From Treponema sp. UBA7590 (GTDB lineage: Bacteria > Spirochaetota > Spirochaetia > Treponematales > Treponemataceae), in NCBI GenBank assembly GCA_002478955.1, contig DLKK01000096.1, forward strand, positions 1 to 33,050: DNA of 33,050 nt, read 5' to 3'. Each line of letters opens with the position of its first letter. The stretch's first letter is position 1. A model generated the notes under the pieces. That model saw only the letters and a program-made list of their open reading frames with translations. It did not search any database and was not told where the DNA came from. Positions 9,101 through 15,672 of the stretch are shown here, piece by piece. Position numbers and translations under genes: made by a program.

Positions 9101-11273
9101 CTAAAGCAGTAAAGTTTATCTCAAGATTTTTTCCATCAGTTCCTAATATTGTGTCAATTTCAATCTTAATCTGCGAAGAGTCCAAAGTTCCAGTAGCTAT
9201 TTCTTTTTCATCACAAGTGGCTTTCCAGCTTCCGCTTGCAAACGCGTCGTTATCAGAAACATTTCCAGAAAGCGTTATTTTTTCATTTACATAACCACGG
9301 TTCGCTTTAGCTTCTAAACTATTTGCACCAACTTTTATCGTTGTATCAGAATCAAAAACAACAACATTATTTACAGAATTTATTGAAATTTTTGGATTTT
9401 CTTTATCACAAATAACAAAAACTTCTTTTGAAGTTTCATTTGAAATTTCATCACGCGCATAAATTGTTACTGTATACGAATCGCTTTTTTCATCATTAAA
9501 TAATTTTCCAGGAATGGTTAGCGTCCAAGAGTTTTCCGTATTGCTTTTTGTTGTGTAACCATATTCGTCTACATTGCTATACTGCTCTTTATTGCCATTA
9601 ATAACTGGCCATAAAGTTACTTTTCCTTTTGCAGAACCTGAACGGCTTTCTGCAGTTCCAGAAATAACCAAATCAACAACTTCTGTAGAGTTTTCTTTCT
9701 TTTTTAGATAAACAGTTGAACCAGAACTTGGCGCACTGTATCCTGTTATTTTTACATCCGGCGGTGTTGTTCCAGTTTGAACAAGGAATCTGTATATTTT
9801 TGAACCATTATAAAATTCAAGTCCTGTTGTATCGTTACCTTTTAGTTCAATTCCGTAAAACTGCGCAACCTGAACATACTTTGTGCTTAACGTAACACGA
9901 CCTGTGTAATTTGAACCGTTTTTTGTCCATTCACAAGGAATTTCAACATCTTCATTTTTGTCTTCATCTGTTTCCGTAAGCCGAACGCCTTTTTCATCTG
10001 TTTTAAACAGAATTACTTTAAAAGTTTCTGAATCCAAAGGAGCTTCGCTTAAACCGCATTTTGCAAGCAAAGTTATATTTCCAGAAGTAGAAATACTTTT
10101 TTCTTCCCACGGTTTTTCAGAAGTTGAATCAAATGCGTCGATACTTGTAATTTCATAGCTAGGGTTATTTTTTGGATTCAAAGAGAATGTTCCAACTGGA
10201 GCTATTTTTAACACTCTAGAAGTTGCCGCAGTCCGCAAAGAATCTTCAGAATTATCTTCGTATTCATCATCTGATTCATGCTTGAACTGCGCAAGCGTAT
10301 CCAAAACAGTTTTTTCACGGTCTGAAAGTTCCGCAGTTTTTCCAACTTGTTTTTTTATAATTTCGTAAATTTCTGAATAGCCAATTGAAAAGTTATATAT
10401 TACATCTGTATAAATTTCATCTTTCAAATAATAACATTCTGTTATATTTCCGCGTTCATCTGCATTTGCAGCAACATTTTCACCTTTATAAGTTCTTGCC
10501 GAATCAGAAACAGTAATTTTGAATTTTCTGTATTTCGTATCCACAACTTCGCCGGCAGTACCATAAATTGTGTTATAGAATTTATTTGAATCCGTAAGAT
10601 TTTCTGTTGAACTTGAATATTCACCTATAATAATTCCAAGAGAAGGCGGAATATTGCTCATTTCTCTGCGACCAAGATAGTTGTTATTTCCATCAAAAAC
10701 TGTAAAAACAAGCTCTGAACCGCTGTCGTTATCTGTAACTGAAAAATCATTTACAGAACCTTGAAGTTTTATCGTAGCACCAAAGCCACCTGCTTTTTCA
10801 AGCGGAGTTTTTTCATCCAAAACGGTACTTGGATTTGTCAAAACCAACAGGGGGGGGGTATTGTCGATTCTTAAAGTTGATTTATCTTCCTGTGTTTTTC
10901 CAGAACCGTCAGTTGCAATAGCTGTAACAAAGTAAGTTCCGTCCGGTAAAGGGTATTTTTTACTATCTGAGTCGAATTCATTTATTTTTGCTGACCAAGA
11001 ATTTTTGTCATCGCTTAAAGTGGCTGTAAAATTATGTTCATTTTTTGTTTCGCTGTTCTGAAATTGCAAAGTTACAGATTTTAGGCTAGTTTCATCATGG
11101 CATTTTCCGCTTATAACAAAATCTTCCTTAATAACAACATTTTTAGGCGGATATTCTATAGAAACAGTAGGTTTTTCAGTATCAACAGACTCGCCCAACC
11201 CTACCTCGCAGGCTGAAAAAATGGTTGCCACTAGAAAAAAAATGGAAATAACAGGCAATAAAAATCTCTTCAT
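189..11273 (-). CDS. Giant Ig-like repeat surface lipoprotein (3,694 aa)
   Basis: The N-terminus has a basic start, a hydrophobic stretch and Cys22 in the context FSAC, a relaxed spirochaete-type lipobox, so export and lipidation are likely. A repeated boundary motif D/N-x-x-x-P followed by a beta-strand marks Ig-like domains. I count about 19, near residues 31, 137, 500, 625, 880, 980, 1120, 1240, 1335, 1465, 1585, 1700, 1830, 1970, 2115, 2270, 2405, 2670 and 2830. Many repeats contain 'A-D-x-A/S-G-N', usual for bacterial Ig-like folds. From about residue 3250 the protein changes. Motifs such as 'DPDNHVHIAAYS' and 'VVWHDPIHNTLWYSYL' recur and suggest beta-propeller blades. The start has GAGGGG seven bases upstream. 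The role is unknown; adhesion or a surface layer is an inference. A C9 tract (codons 139-142) and a hexanucleotide repeat lie within the gene. Confidence 0.9.
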   Translation of the reverse strand: MKRFLLPVISIFFLVATIFSACEVGLGESVDTEKPTVSIEYPPKNVVIKEDFVISGKCHDETSLKSVTLQFQNSETKNEHNFTATLSDDKNSWSAKINEFDSDSKKYPLPDGTYFVTAIATDGSGKTQEDKSTLRIDNTPPLLVLTNPSTVLDEKTPLEKAGGFGATIKLQGSVNDFSVTDNDSGSELVFTVFDGNNNYLGRREMSNIPPSLGIIIGEYSSSTENLTDSNKFYNTIYGTAGEVVDTKYRKFKITVSDSARTYKGENVAANADERGNITECYYLKDEIYTDVIYNFSIGYSEIYEIIKKQVGKTAELSDREKTVLDTLAQFKHESDDEYEDNSEDSLRTAATSRVLKIAPVGTFSLNPKNNPSYEITSIDAFDSTSEKPWEEKSISTSGNITLLAKCGLSEAPLDSETFKVILFKTDEKGVRLTETDEDKNEDVEIPCEWTKNGSNYTGRVTLSTKYVQVAQFYGIELKGNDTTGLEFYNGSKIYRFLVQTGTTPPDVKITGYSAPSSGSTVYLKKKENSTEVVDLVISGTAESRSGSAKGKVTLWPVINGNKEQYSNVDEYGYTTKSNTENSWTLTIPGKLFNDEKSDSYTVTIYARDEISNETSKEVFVICDKENPKISINSVNNVVVFDSDTTIKVGANSLEAKANRGYVNEKITLSGNVSDNDAFASGSWKATCDEKEIATGTLDSSQIKIEIDTILGTDGKNLEINFTALDRAGNKANYEYKYEDGNSLIISQLTDYPRVSLSNADLSVTTEEGIQVGKNLFDQTGNNRISGSIVDDDGIDTVEIYYSEIGNNEFKLLYNGKLNANGKTSYSFNQELKDSNGNALAEGFYRIKIVAKDKKADSESANVKTTETEPFVVCINNGAPTITFTNPIKYSDAYQSAAGFTVTGKVTGEFRNDKPIHRGTVDISVKEDGTWSDDVLKDSEGKFSNGIEQDESTGVYTITYSVKDRFNRETIDTVTFKIDEEEPKPEITQVSPLVTDSELSVVDKNYKKGAVNGTITVQGSASDNDKVISTVLKICKAKIENNNIVGDGDAIQSLSYDGTSGKTGEAISIPEGITNTVNNFKFAVNTEKLADNQGIILRIECKDSSGNTGVAEYPVYVCQDTDIPTLKFNNGDVNCTDETEIKVGNNLFGMGSNTLYINVTDDDGVKYVAYTVDDDKEQKTLLSDGSSTTFSAGIDVSTLGEGVHSLKFEVKDVDVDVDVNKKSQNFPKEDGSTIKVAYDNDVPEISVLKLGNVTYTPGCFAKQTFQISGTVKDSSGIVTISEKSQDGTESIKIENCSSVKEWTTSDITNNSGDITKTFVAKDKYGREKTLEIKYKVDTEAPKFVSDYIYLTGETVNGSKTYRLGGSDDKYDTYNSENTWFTGSSFTIKGGDGTSSNIPVTETNDFEIKLYKGSKTSENLISTIQPSGSNKNFSGNIDVGMETDSTIILVAIDEAGNESNELLISVNVDKDAPALETKEIYLENPNENSSAQPLAEKGFVNKDKVYVKFEATDSVSKVKTVEIYKTAAMKEKLGEKVFETPVETASDVIEVDVSGFDSKEYDLYIKVTDVAGNAITSDLPNFIFDKNPPVVTYSSPMANSDANKLIAIEGSIDDLNPPETNSGWNLQLKVKKPNSTSFEVVSSYAFDTTVETSKFKVSGIDTEQIGEGNAEFIVIATDKAGNTINESTGKSLILNINQDSDRPIIQLNTISTQGTTTLSSSTISGTISDDDGIKSLEIQLVKKSDSGYASITESGWKKATLNGSNWTCSYFDSSNDIDGDYKIYFKVTDSENGVFETPETEPSADTEKWKCPKINFEGKNEVCNAVKFSIDSTPPVIKFFEFATSKDNSNWSEWKEVNNNQLFGGINYRYVKFRVLAYDTVSEQDDLSVSIKIPEINRTYLYAGQTKSASEIKLSNVSATVDGKTYYYFETSGSIDFNDSNNLVPTGSYTIEVEAKDKAEKPKTMSLGIIVDNTAPNTISKLNHSSSEELTGEISLSGQVSDDSKANSGVAEMYYAVPYKSITDPNQLADSSDSSKSIGERWTLITGDSSIVWSLTIKPEDIYSKDGSKITVKDGYIGYRKGVSGIYELPVWFKIVDNAGNIGYVTVNSVRYNPDADKPHASITYPVHNVEDPDNKESNDKNFGYVVMGGTIRFTGTAEDDEGIQAVYIQFDMDGDGKFENGEGIEGCPADVVAVEIPTSTENGNPEKGVLVKGTNSWSYSLKVSDLKNLLYSSENKKTLNVRSVALDTGSNDSPLLGEWSETIHISVNNDVPAFESVRLAQYSGSSESDVEIKTVEYQDDKYISGQNWYLVGTVSSNAGISNVLVEEESKKSEISIDTSTGMPQITDNNNLILEKKSDGGNIKELTYKIPIETSGRWEVKITVTDNASDGSQKTNYSNYSINIDNTPPAFYDTRNDSEKDTYGTIKLYKGEYGSSGKILDDKNFVQNSNKIFTLAGRVSEDGSGYENVIFYFKRVPKSVTSDNPIRVYNPMESHGLGNRNNRTDIEVDSATDGKVYINSDCLPVLYINSAVREDDNEYILASGYAVNNKNIRVGGLVKIGGLYRKITKVEYSSGTVTFDSSCAVSYKEAEFVYGMVVDNSGESLNYDNSIKNDDGDGMVESFSKSGSNYTWDASIDSTNIPDGPIEIHVVAFDKAGNSNHGYVKTSVSNNAPRIARVRLATDLNSNGKYEENEMEVFTYLEEDTKNWNETTKSSGTEIWNLDGKGWTIKKNLQVEPEFVGGTAPFHYIFTKESGIGDAKNLKSAKTGTETGSITENKQAFEILNDSFDESENFEDGINTYQFSFWDSTEETTPCQDSQWTVLNVQLKQDIADTVAPKVVIKPFYWNNDEDNSLYQNSLSNGHIELEEDWKNASGYNSSATSGEYDGDPKVSGKIVLHGTAYDDVCLSSLWIKFGKDKGTSTQKLEFENYLKTTGYGINGKYGDYVQVAHYNSSENKWEISAATMDSTGWEFTIEDGYFDQNGHKVNWTLSLDTAKLSGVAGSDIDFKIMAVDHLNNDAHKSSENNSTELNSDASINTADDVYNKPAYRMDVVPYITGLTTKLSSIEKKNPSVYGRTALGKYPVYYYTKNASGSEESEKIGVKGFNISNGANVYFEGNVTTTLDSDLKFELPANAKSGKIYVFVNSIENLNNKNYKDSKGSYKNINKTGSLYENYRHYYNRQANNVNNDNLEDDVEIAIWGINSQSAESPEGVITEPSMHINPVDGQLGFSFSSGNYGYYPDGVNNKGSAQTSSLKFWCRDYTPVNTMRFIYDNQGHMFGVHAGTDTNAPRNARFRLVSSVWGPSSTIDGGDTDWLCAYSANNALRLEYMGLNKSGNIVLNGTRFQFHPQLVAYASGNVTNLYMLYYDSLTNELRFRAGAMDNTKAFEFKGWWDENTNMSFGDFHDDAYTDGRNKSYQVTNYNHVSVLASSATTSYAPGMRYAIAVVPGSGSTPDTVVVVWHDPIHNTLWYSYLENPIVNNHKNVDSTTHVNKSWHTPTAILDGISGGYCAIAVDPDNHVHIAAYSKENTGSLVYTYLDTYKSDYIYEKNSVFVDSYGATGQYITIDFAKNGTGTDVRYVPYIGYLMTSLQYPKYAYLVDSESSGKNGGIWSPKPGTDEDYNMYTGAWESVILPTQNEFILDDICIGVLRNADGTLKNIPVVTGTDKCGGNGTSNPVLGYGINYSGRGYIETAQLK
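7620..7643 (-). repeat. In-frame hexanucleotide repeat (GATGTA)x4
   Basis: Four perfect tandem copies of GATGTA on the coding strand encode Asp-Val four times, at about residues 1211-1218 of the giant lipoprotein, inside an Ig-like domain. The unit is a multiple of three, so copy-number change would alter length without a frameshift. Confidence 0.9.
10850..10858 (-). repeat. C9 homopolymer in the coding region of the giant lipoprotein
   Basis: Nine consecutive C on the coding strand span codons 139-142 (ACC CCC CCC CTG, Thr-Pro-Pro-Leu). Loss of one C gives a stop at codon 145; gain of one gives a stop at codon 154. Four similar Pro-Pro boundary motifs elsewhere in the gene use CCG, CCA or CCT codons, so the tract is not forced by the protein sequence. 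Confidence 0.95.
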
Positions 11274-11381
11274 AAATACCCCTCAGTTTTTAACTACAAG
11301 ACAATTTTTTTAAATGGACGCTATCTCTCGATATTTTGTCGGCACAAACAAAGATTTTCTTTAGGCAAGAAACTAAAAGAT

Positions 11382-11409
11382 ATTTTACATATTTTTATCA
11401 AAATGGCAA
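11382..11409 (-). promoter_or_regulatory. Candidate sigma-70 promoter of the giant lipoprotein gene
   Basis: On the minus strand TTGCCA (11409-11404) is followed after 16 bp by TAAAAT (11387-11382). Transcription would start near 11375, leaving a leader of about 100 nt before the ATG at 11273. No other hexamer pair in this 214-bp gap is as good. The gap otherwise holds the weak terminator of the upstream gene; I see no ORF in it. Confidence 0.45.
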
Positions 11410-11464
11410 TTTCTTCACAGACTGTTACCATAAAATCAATATTTTTATATAGAAAAAACAAGTA

Positions 11465-11484
11465 AAAACTTCGGGCAAAGTCTT
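11465..11484 (-). terminator. Weak terminator after the outer-membrane protein gene
   Basis: On the minus strand AAGACTT (11484-11478) pairs with AAGTTTT (11471-11465), including one G-T pair, around the loop TGCCCG. It is followed by T-rich sequence. It lies 3 bp after the TAG of the 460-residue protein gene. The stem is short, so termination may be partial. Confidence 0.4.
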
Positions 11485-11487
11485 ATT

Positions 11488-12870
11488 CTACCACCCGATT
11501 CTAAAGCCTGTGTAAGCGCCAAAACCTGAGCCCTGGAAGCTTTTCTTGAAGCTTGCGCCTTGTGCGGAAGCACCAAAATCAATTTCCAGAACACGGCAGT
11601 TCAACATAAATCCTACCTGGTGAATAAAAATCTCATTTATATATGATGAAGAAAAATTCACGCCTAAAATATTGAACAACGCCGCATCAAATGAAGTTTT
11701 GTATTCAACATAAGCCTTTGCCTCGCTTGTCCACGGATATTTCACCCCGAATCCGAGCAATGCGCCAAACTTAACGTACTTTCCGAATGGTTTCCATGCA
11801 ATTTCTCCGCCGGTTCTGAACGGTCTTGAAATCCAATATTTTTCAGTGCCGTAAGTTTTTTCTCCAGAATCAAAATTCAGCTTGTCGCCTTCATTTTTTA
11901 TCATGTCAAAAATATCATCAGCGGAGTAACTCATTTCAACAGTTGAAGAAACTGTGTTATTCATGCTTCCCGGAACAATCGGCAAACGTATATAAGCCCT
12001 TCCTGCAAGCGTATTCAAAATCTGATGCTCAATCGAGCTGGACAAGTCAAATCCCATTGTATAGTCAAAATTGTTCAGCTTAAAAAAATCCTTGAATTCT
12101 TTGTCAAAAAGCGGTTCCATCGGCATGCATGAATTTATTTTGTATGCGGCAACAACCCGGGCATCAACAGAACCGTCACTTTTGTTCACAAAATGCGAAT
12201 CGAATTTTGTAGTTTCTATATGCAGAAGCGGAAGAAATAGCGCCGGGCCAAAATTCACGCGAAAACCTTTTATGTCAAAAGAAACATCGGTTTTGGCATA
12301 CGCAAAAATATTTGAATCCACACTTCCATCCACAGAGATTCTTTCGTTCAAGTCATTTCCGTAACCCAAAAATTCAAAGAATTCCTTGGAAATAACTCCG
12401 TTGCCGCTCGTTTCAAGCCCGGAACTTACACCAACAGAAACGCCGTTCTTTAAGTTTAAATTCATAAAAAAATCAGAGCTAAGAACCATGTCAAAACTTA
12501 AGCCTTTAGGGTCAATCTCGTCGGCAATTTTTCTAAGATTAAATTCAAGTTCTTTCTTTAAAATATCAGAAGCAGCAAAATAATTGTTTGAGATTCCAAC
12601 ATTTGTGTCAAAACCAATTTCAAAAATTCGCCTTGGAATGTCTATCCGCAGTTTTTCTTTGGATTTCAACGGTTCAATGTCAGAATCAATCTCGTCTACA
12701 AATTCATCTTCAAAATCCGGCTCGGACTCAAAATTCTCTTCCGCATAAGTTTCTGCCTCAAAGCTCGGTTCAAGTTCCGTTCCAAATGTTGAGTCATTAA
12801 AATCCGCATCCGCAGAAAAAATAAAAACCGGACAAAAAAGCGCAATCAACGCAAAAAAAATCTTTTTCAT
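11488..12870 (-). CDS. Probable outer-membrane beta-barrel protein, 460 aa
   Basis: I do not recognise the family. The ATG at 12870 starts a clear signal peptide (MKKIFFALIALFC, cleavage probably after FSA). A GGAG at 12880-12877 sits six bases upstream, so this start is better than in-frame codons further up, which overlap the preceding gene. After the signal comes a strongly acidic stretch of about 45 residues. The body alternates polar and hydrophobic residues with many Gly and aromatic positions, and the chain ends GFRIGW, as expected of a barrel with a terminal aromatic residue. The gene begins one base after the TGA of the 906-residue lipoprotein gene, so the two are probably co-translated and may form one envelope assembly. 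Barrel assignment is from residue pattern only. Confidence 0.7.
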   Translation of the reverse strand: MKKIFFALIALFCPVFIFSADADFNDSTFGTELEPSFEAETYAEENFESEPDFEDEFVDEIDSDIEPLKSKEKLRIDIPRRIFEIGFDTNVGISNNYFAASDILKKELEFNLRKIADEIDPKGLSFDMVLSSDFFMNLNLKNGVSVGVSSGLETSGNGVISKEFFEFLGYGNDLNERISVDGSVDSNIFAYAKTDVSFDIKGFRVNFGPALFLPLLHIETTKFDSHFVNKSDGSVDARVVAAYKINSCMPMEPLFDKEFKDFFKLNNFDYTMGFDLSSSIEHQILNTLAGRAYIRLPIVPGSMNNTVSSTVEMSYSADDIFDMIKNEGDKLNFDSGEKTYGTEKYWISRPFRTGGEIAWKPFGKYVKFGALLGFGVKYPWTSEAKAYVEYKTSFDAALFNILGVNFSSSYINEIFIHQVGFMLNCRVLEIDFGASAQGASFKKSFQGSGFGAYTGFRIGW

Positions 12871-12871
12871 A

Positions 12872-15592
12872 TCAGTCTCCGAAAATAGTAACTTTTCCAT
12901 TTGCATGGATTTCCACCGCAAGATTTATCCGGAATTCCGCATTTCTTGAAATTTGTAAAGTTCCGTCCGGCAAAGTCAGGATTATTTTTGGCACAAACGG
13001 ATATGTCCGCAGCATATTTTTCACATCTTCTGTGTAGATTTTTGTATTTCCCTTCTGCAAGGAAATTGTGTACTCTGGAATTTTTACGTCCGTCAGATTC
13101 GTTTCAAACAAAATTGAACCGGACTTGGCTTTTTCTGAATAACTGAAAAGTCCGTTATGAACTTCGTAAATCAAATTTGTGGACTGAATCAAATCAATGT
13201 ATTTTTCAATGTCTTCAAGGGAAGTGGCTTCGCTGCGGCTGAACAAATCGTCATCTGATTCAATTTTTGCAAGCTTTAAAATGTTCAGCGTGGTTTTATT
13301 TCCATCTGCTTCTGGAGCATCCAATTTTAATGCAAGAGGAACTACAAGCCGCGCCGAAACTTTTATGGAAACCGGAATATCTTTATCCGCGCTCGCCTTT
13401 AACGCCTCATAATTTTCTTTTGTAATCTCAATTGTCTCATTCAAGCCACCAAACTGAACGTCATAGTCGAGTTTTATGGTTTCGGACTTGCTGTTGTTAA
13501 AAAGTTCCGCAATATCAGCGTAGCCGGAAGCATTTTTTTCGTTGAATTCGCTTATCACAACGCCATCTTTGTCCATTTCCAGAACTTCAACATTTTTTGA
13601 CTCAATGTTTTTTCCTTTCAAAACTTCAACAGAATTGCTTTCGGACGTTCTTAAAGAAATATCGCCGGAAAAATCCATTCCAGAAAGCGCTTCCAGCTCC
13701 GGTTTTTGAAAATAAATGTAAAGCGGAAAATGCTCAAGTTTCACATTATCAATAAATGCAGATTCTTCGCCAAGCTCATCTTTTAGAGCAGAAAAAAGTT
13801 TATCAAAGCTTAGCTCAGTGTCTTCCTCGCCGCTTTTTTTTGCATCATCTGAATTTTGACTTTTGAGTTTTACGTTCTTCCAGTCAAAAACCGGTTTTGC
13901 AGTCACAGAAATTTCATACGCACCGTTTAATTCCACGTTTTTTAGAACCGCATAATTTTCCGGCATTCCATCTTCGCACGGAAGAACAAGTTTTATATCA
14001 AAATCGATTTTTTCATTTTTTGGATGAACAACAATTTCCTGCCCATCAGGCGAAAGGCTTTTTAAAGTCTCCGACTTTTGAGGCAACAATGATTTTTGTT
14101 TTTCGTCCGTATCTTCAATCTTTAAAAGTCCAGAAACAACTTCAAGCCTGATTGTATTGTCGCCGTCAGAAACGCGCGGCAATGTGTTTTTATAGGAGAT
14201 ATCCATTCCGCTGTTGATCAAAGTCATTTCTTCCACGTAATTTGTTATATCATCAGAAAATGGAGTTTCTTTCCTAAAATGCAGCAAATCTTCTTTTGAA
14301 CTTAAGTCCAGAACCACATATTTTGCCTTTGCAATTTTGCATACGGTTTCCAGCGTTACCTGTGGCTGCTCGCCATAAGGAAAAACCAAAGTCGCATTGC
14401 TGCATGAAAAACTGATTTTATCCTTAAAAGTTATTTTTCCGTCCGGATCAGTTTCCTTTGTGTAAGTGCTTCCAGCCAAATCAAGTTTTTTATGTACAAA
14501 AGAGGAACTATCTTCAACAGAAACAAGATTTCGTCCTTCTGGCAGTTCCAACGCCCCGGAAATACTTCCCGAATCAGAAAATTTTGCCGTAACGCCAGTC
14601 CATCCATCAGGCTTTTTTGAAAAAAGTTCCAGCGAACCGTCAGAAATTTCACACTTTACAAAAGTTTCATCCGTGGAAAGTTTTATGTATTGCTCAACCT
14701 CACCGGAATCGCCAATCTCATCTGTAAAACCTGTTATTTTGCTGAATTTTGTTCCCGGACTGAATTTTGCATTCAAAGAATATTTGCAGATATTGGCCGC
14801 GCTTCCGCCAGAAACTTCGCCATAAATTTTTAAATTCAAATTGCTGGAAATTGTGCAGTTTTTCAAATCAAAAAAACAATTTTCGTTTCCAGAAGAGATA
14901 TCAACATTCTGAACTTTTGAAAGAATTTTTCCATCATCCGACAAAAGCTCAAAAGTAAAATTCGTTTTAAAATCCGGGCTTGCGTCTCCGCTTGTGCGCA
15001 GGATATTCAAAATTATTCCGCCTTCATAAAATGTCGCGGTCTTAAAATCAGGCTTTTGGATTTTTGTTGCTACAGTCTTTGGTGAAACTTCTGAAATAGA
15101 AACTTCTGGAAGCGGCAAATCATTTATAATATTTATTGTCTCGTCTTCAAATTTTTGCGCAATATCCGGAAAACTGATATTTGTTGACTCGCGGCGTTCC
15201 GCAAGATCAGGAATTTCTATTTTTTGTCCGAGTGTGATTCCTTCCGAATCCAGTCCAGAAAAATCCATTTTTTCAAGGTAAGAGCCAATATCAACCGGAA
15301 TTTCTGCAATCGTCATATCAATAAGATAATCTTGCATCGGTTTTTCCAAATTTGAGTTGCTTGGAGGATTGTAGTCGTAAACTGAATATTTTATTTTGCT
15401 GTCTTCAGAACTGTTCACGTATTCTTTTATTTTTTCAACCGACAAATATTCCGAAAGTGATTTTGAAAAGTTTCCTATTGTAAAAGCATATTTTGCATCA
15501 GTTACAAGAGTGACTTTTTCTGGAATTTCATATTTACAAGAAAAGAGGGTAAAAACAAAAACTGAAAAAGCAAATTTTGAAAATTTCTTCAT
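12872..15592 (-). CDS. Large lipoprotein of unknown function, 906 aa
   Basis: The ATG at 15592 is preceded by GGGGGAG about five bases upstream and opens a signal sequence MKKFSKFAFSVFVFTLFSC with lipobox LFSC, so Cys19 is probably lipidated. In-frame sequence upstream of this Met shows no signal peptide and is probably not translated. The mature protein is rich in Ser, Glu, Lys and Asp with beta-strand-like segments. It has no catalytic motif I recognise and no obvious repeats. The gene lies one base upstream of the barrel-like protein gene, which points to a joint envelope role, for instance a lipoprotein partner of an outer-membrane protein. Its separation from tex by a strong hairpin suggests separate control, although I find no convincing promoter in the 80-bp gap. 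Confidence 0.8.
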   Translation of the reverse strand: MKKFSKFAFSVFVFTLFSCKYEIPEKVTLVTDAKYAFTIGNFSKSLSEYLSVEKIKEYVNSSEDSKIKYSVYDYNPPSNSNLEKPMQDYLIDMTIAEIPVDIGSYLEKMDFSGLDSEGITLGQKIEIPDLAERRESTNISFPDIAQKFEDETINIINDLPLPEVSISEVSPKTVATKIQKPDFKTATFYEGGIILNILRTSGDASPDFKTNFTFELLSDDGKILSKVQNVDISSGNENCFFDLKNCTISSNLNLKIYGEVSGGSAANICKYSLNAKFSPGTKFSKITGFTDEIGDSGEVEQYIKLSTDETFVKCEISDGSLELFSKKPDGWTGVTAKFSDSGSISGALELPEGRNLVSVEDSSSFVHKKLDLAGSTYTKETDPDGKITFKDKISFSCSNATLVFPYGEQPQVTLETVCKIAKAKYVVLDLSSKEDLLHFRKETPFSDDITNYVEEMTLINSGMDISYKNTLPRVSDGDNTIRLEVVSGLLKIEDTDEKQKSLLPQKSETLKSLSPDGQEIVVHPKNEKIDFDIKLVLPCEDGMPENYAVLKNVELNGAYEISVTAKPVFDWKNVKLKSQNSDDAKKSGEEDTELSFDKLFSALKDELGEESAFIDNVKLEHFPLYIYFQKPELEALSGMDFSGDISLRTSESNSVEVLKGKNIESKNVEVLEMDKDGVVISEFNEKNASGYADIAELFNNSKSETIKLDYDVQFGGLNETIEITKENYEALKASADKDIPVSIKVSARLVVPLALKLDAPEADGNKTTLNILKLAKIESDDDLFSRSEATSLEDIEKYIDLIQSTNLIYEVHNGLFSYSEKAKSGSILFETNLTDVKIPEYTISLQKGNTKIYTEDVKNMLRTYPFVPKIILTLPDGTLQISRNAEFRINLAVEIHANGKVTIFGD

Positions 15593-15620
15593 AAATCTCC
15601 CCCAAAATTTTAAAACTTCT

Positions 15621-15656
15621 GCAAATCTGGCGCGAAAAAAAACGCACCAGATTTGC
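15621..15656 (-). terminator. Hairpin between tex and the lipoprotein gene, probable tex terminator
   Basis: GCAAATCTGG (15621-15630) and CCAGATTTGC (15647-15656) are perfect complements. After a C-A mismatch the pairing continues with GCG/CGC, leaving a loop of eight A on the plus strand, so eight U in the minus-strand RNA. On the minus strand the stem is followed by AGAAGTTTTAAAATTTT, so the U-run is displaced by four bases. It could be a terminator or a processing/attenuation hairpin. Confidence 0.6.
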
Positions 15657-15672
15657 AATTAATTTACAAAAA

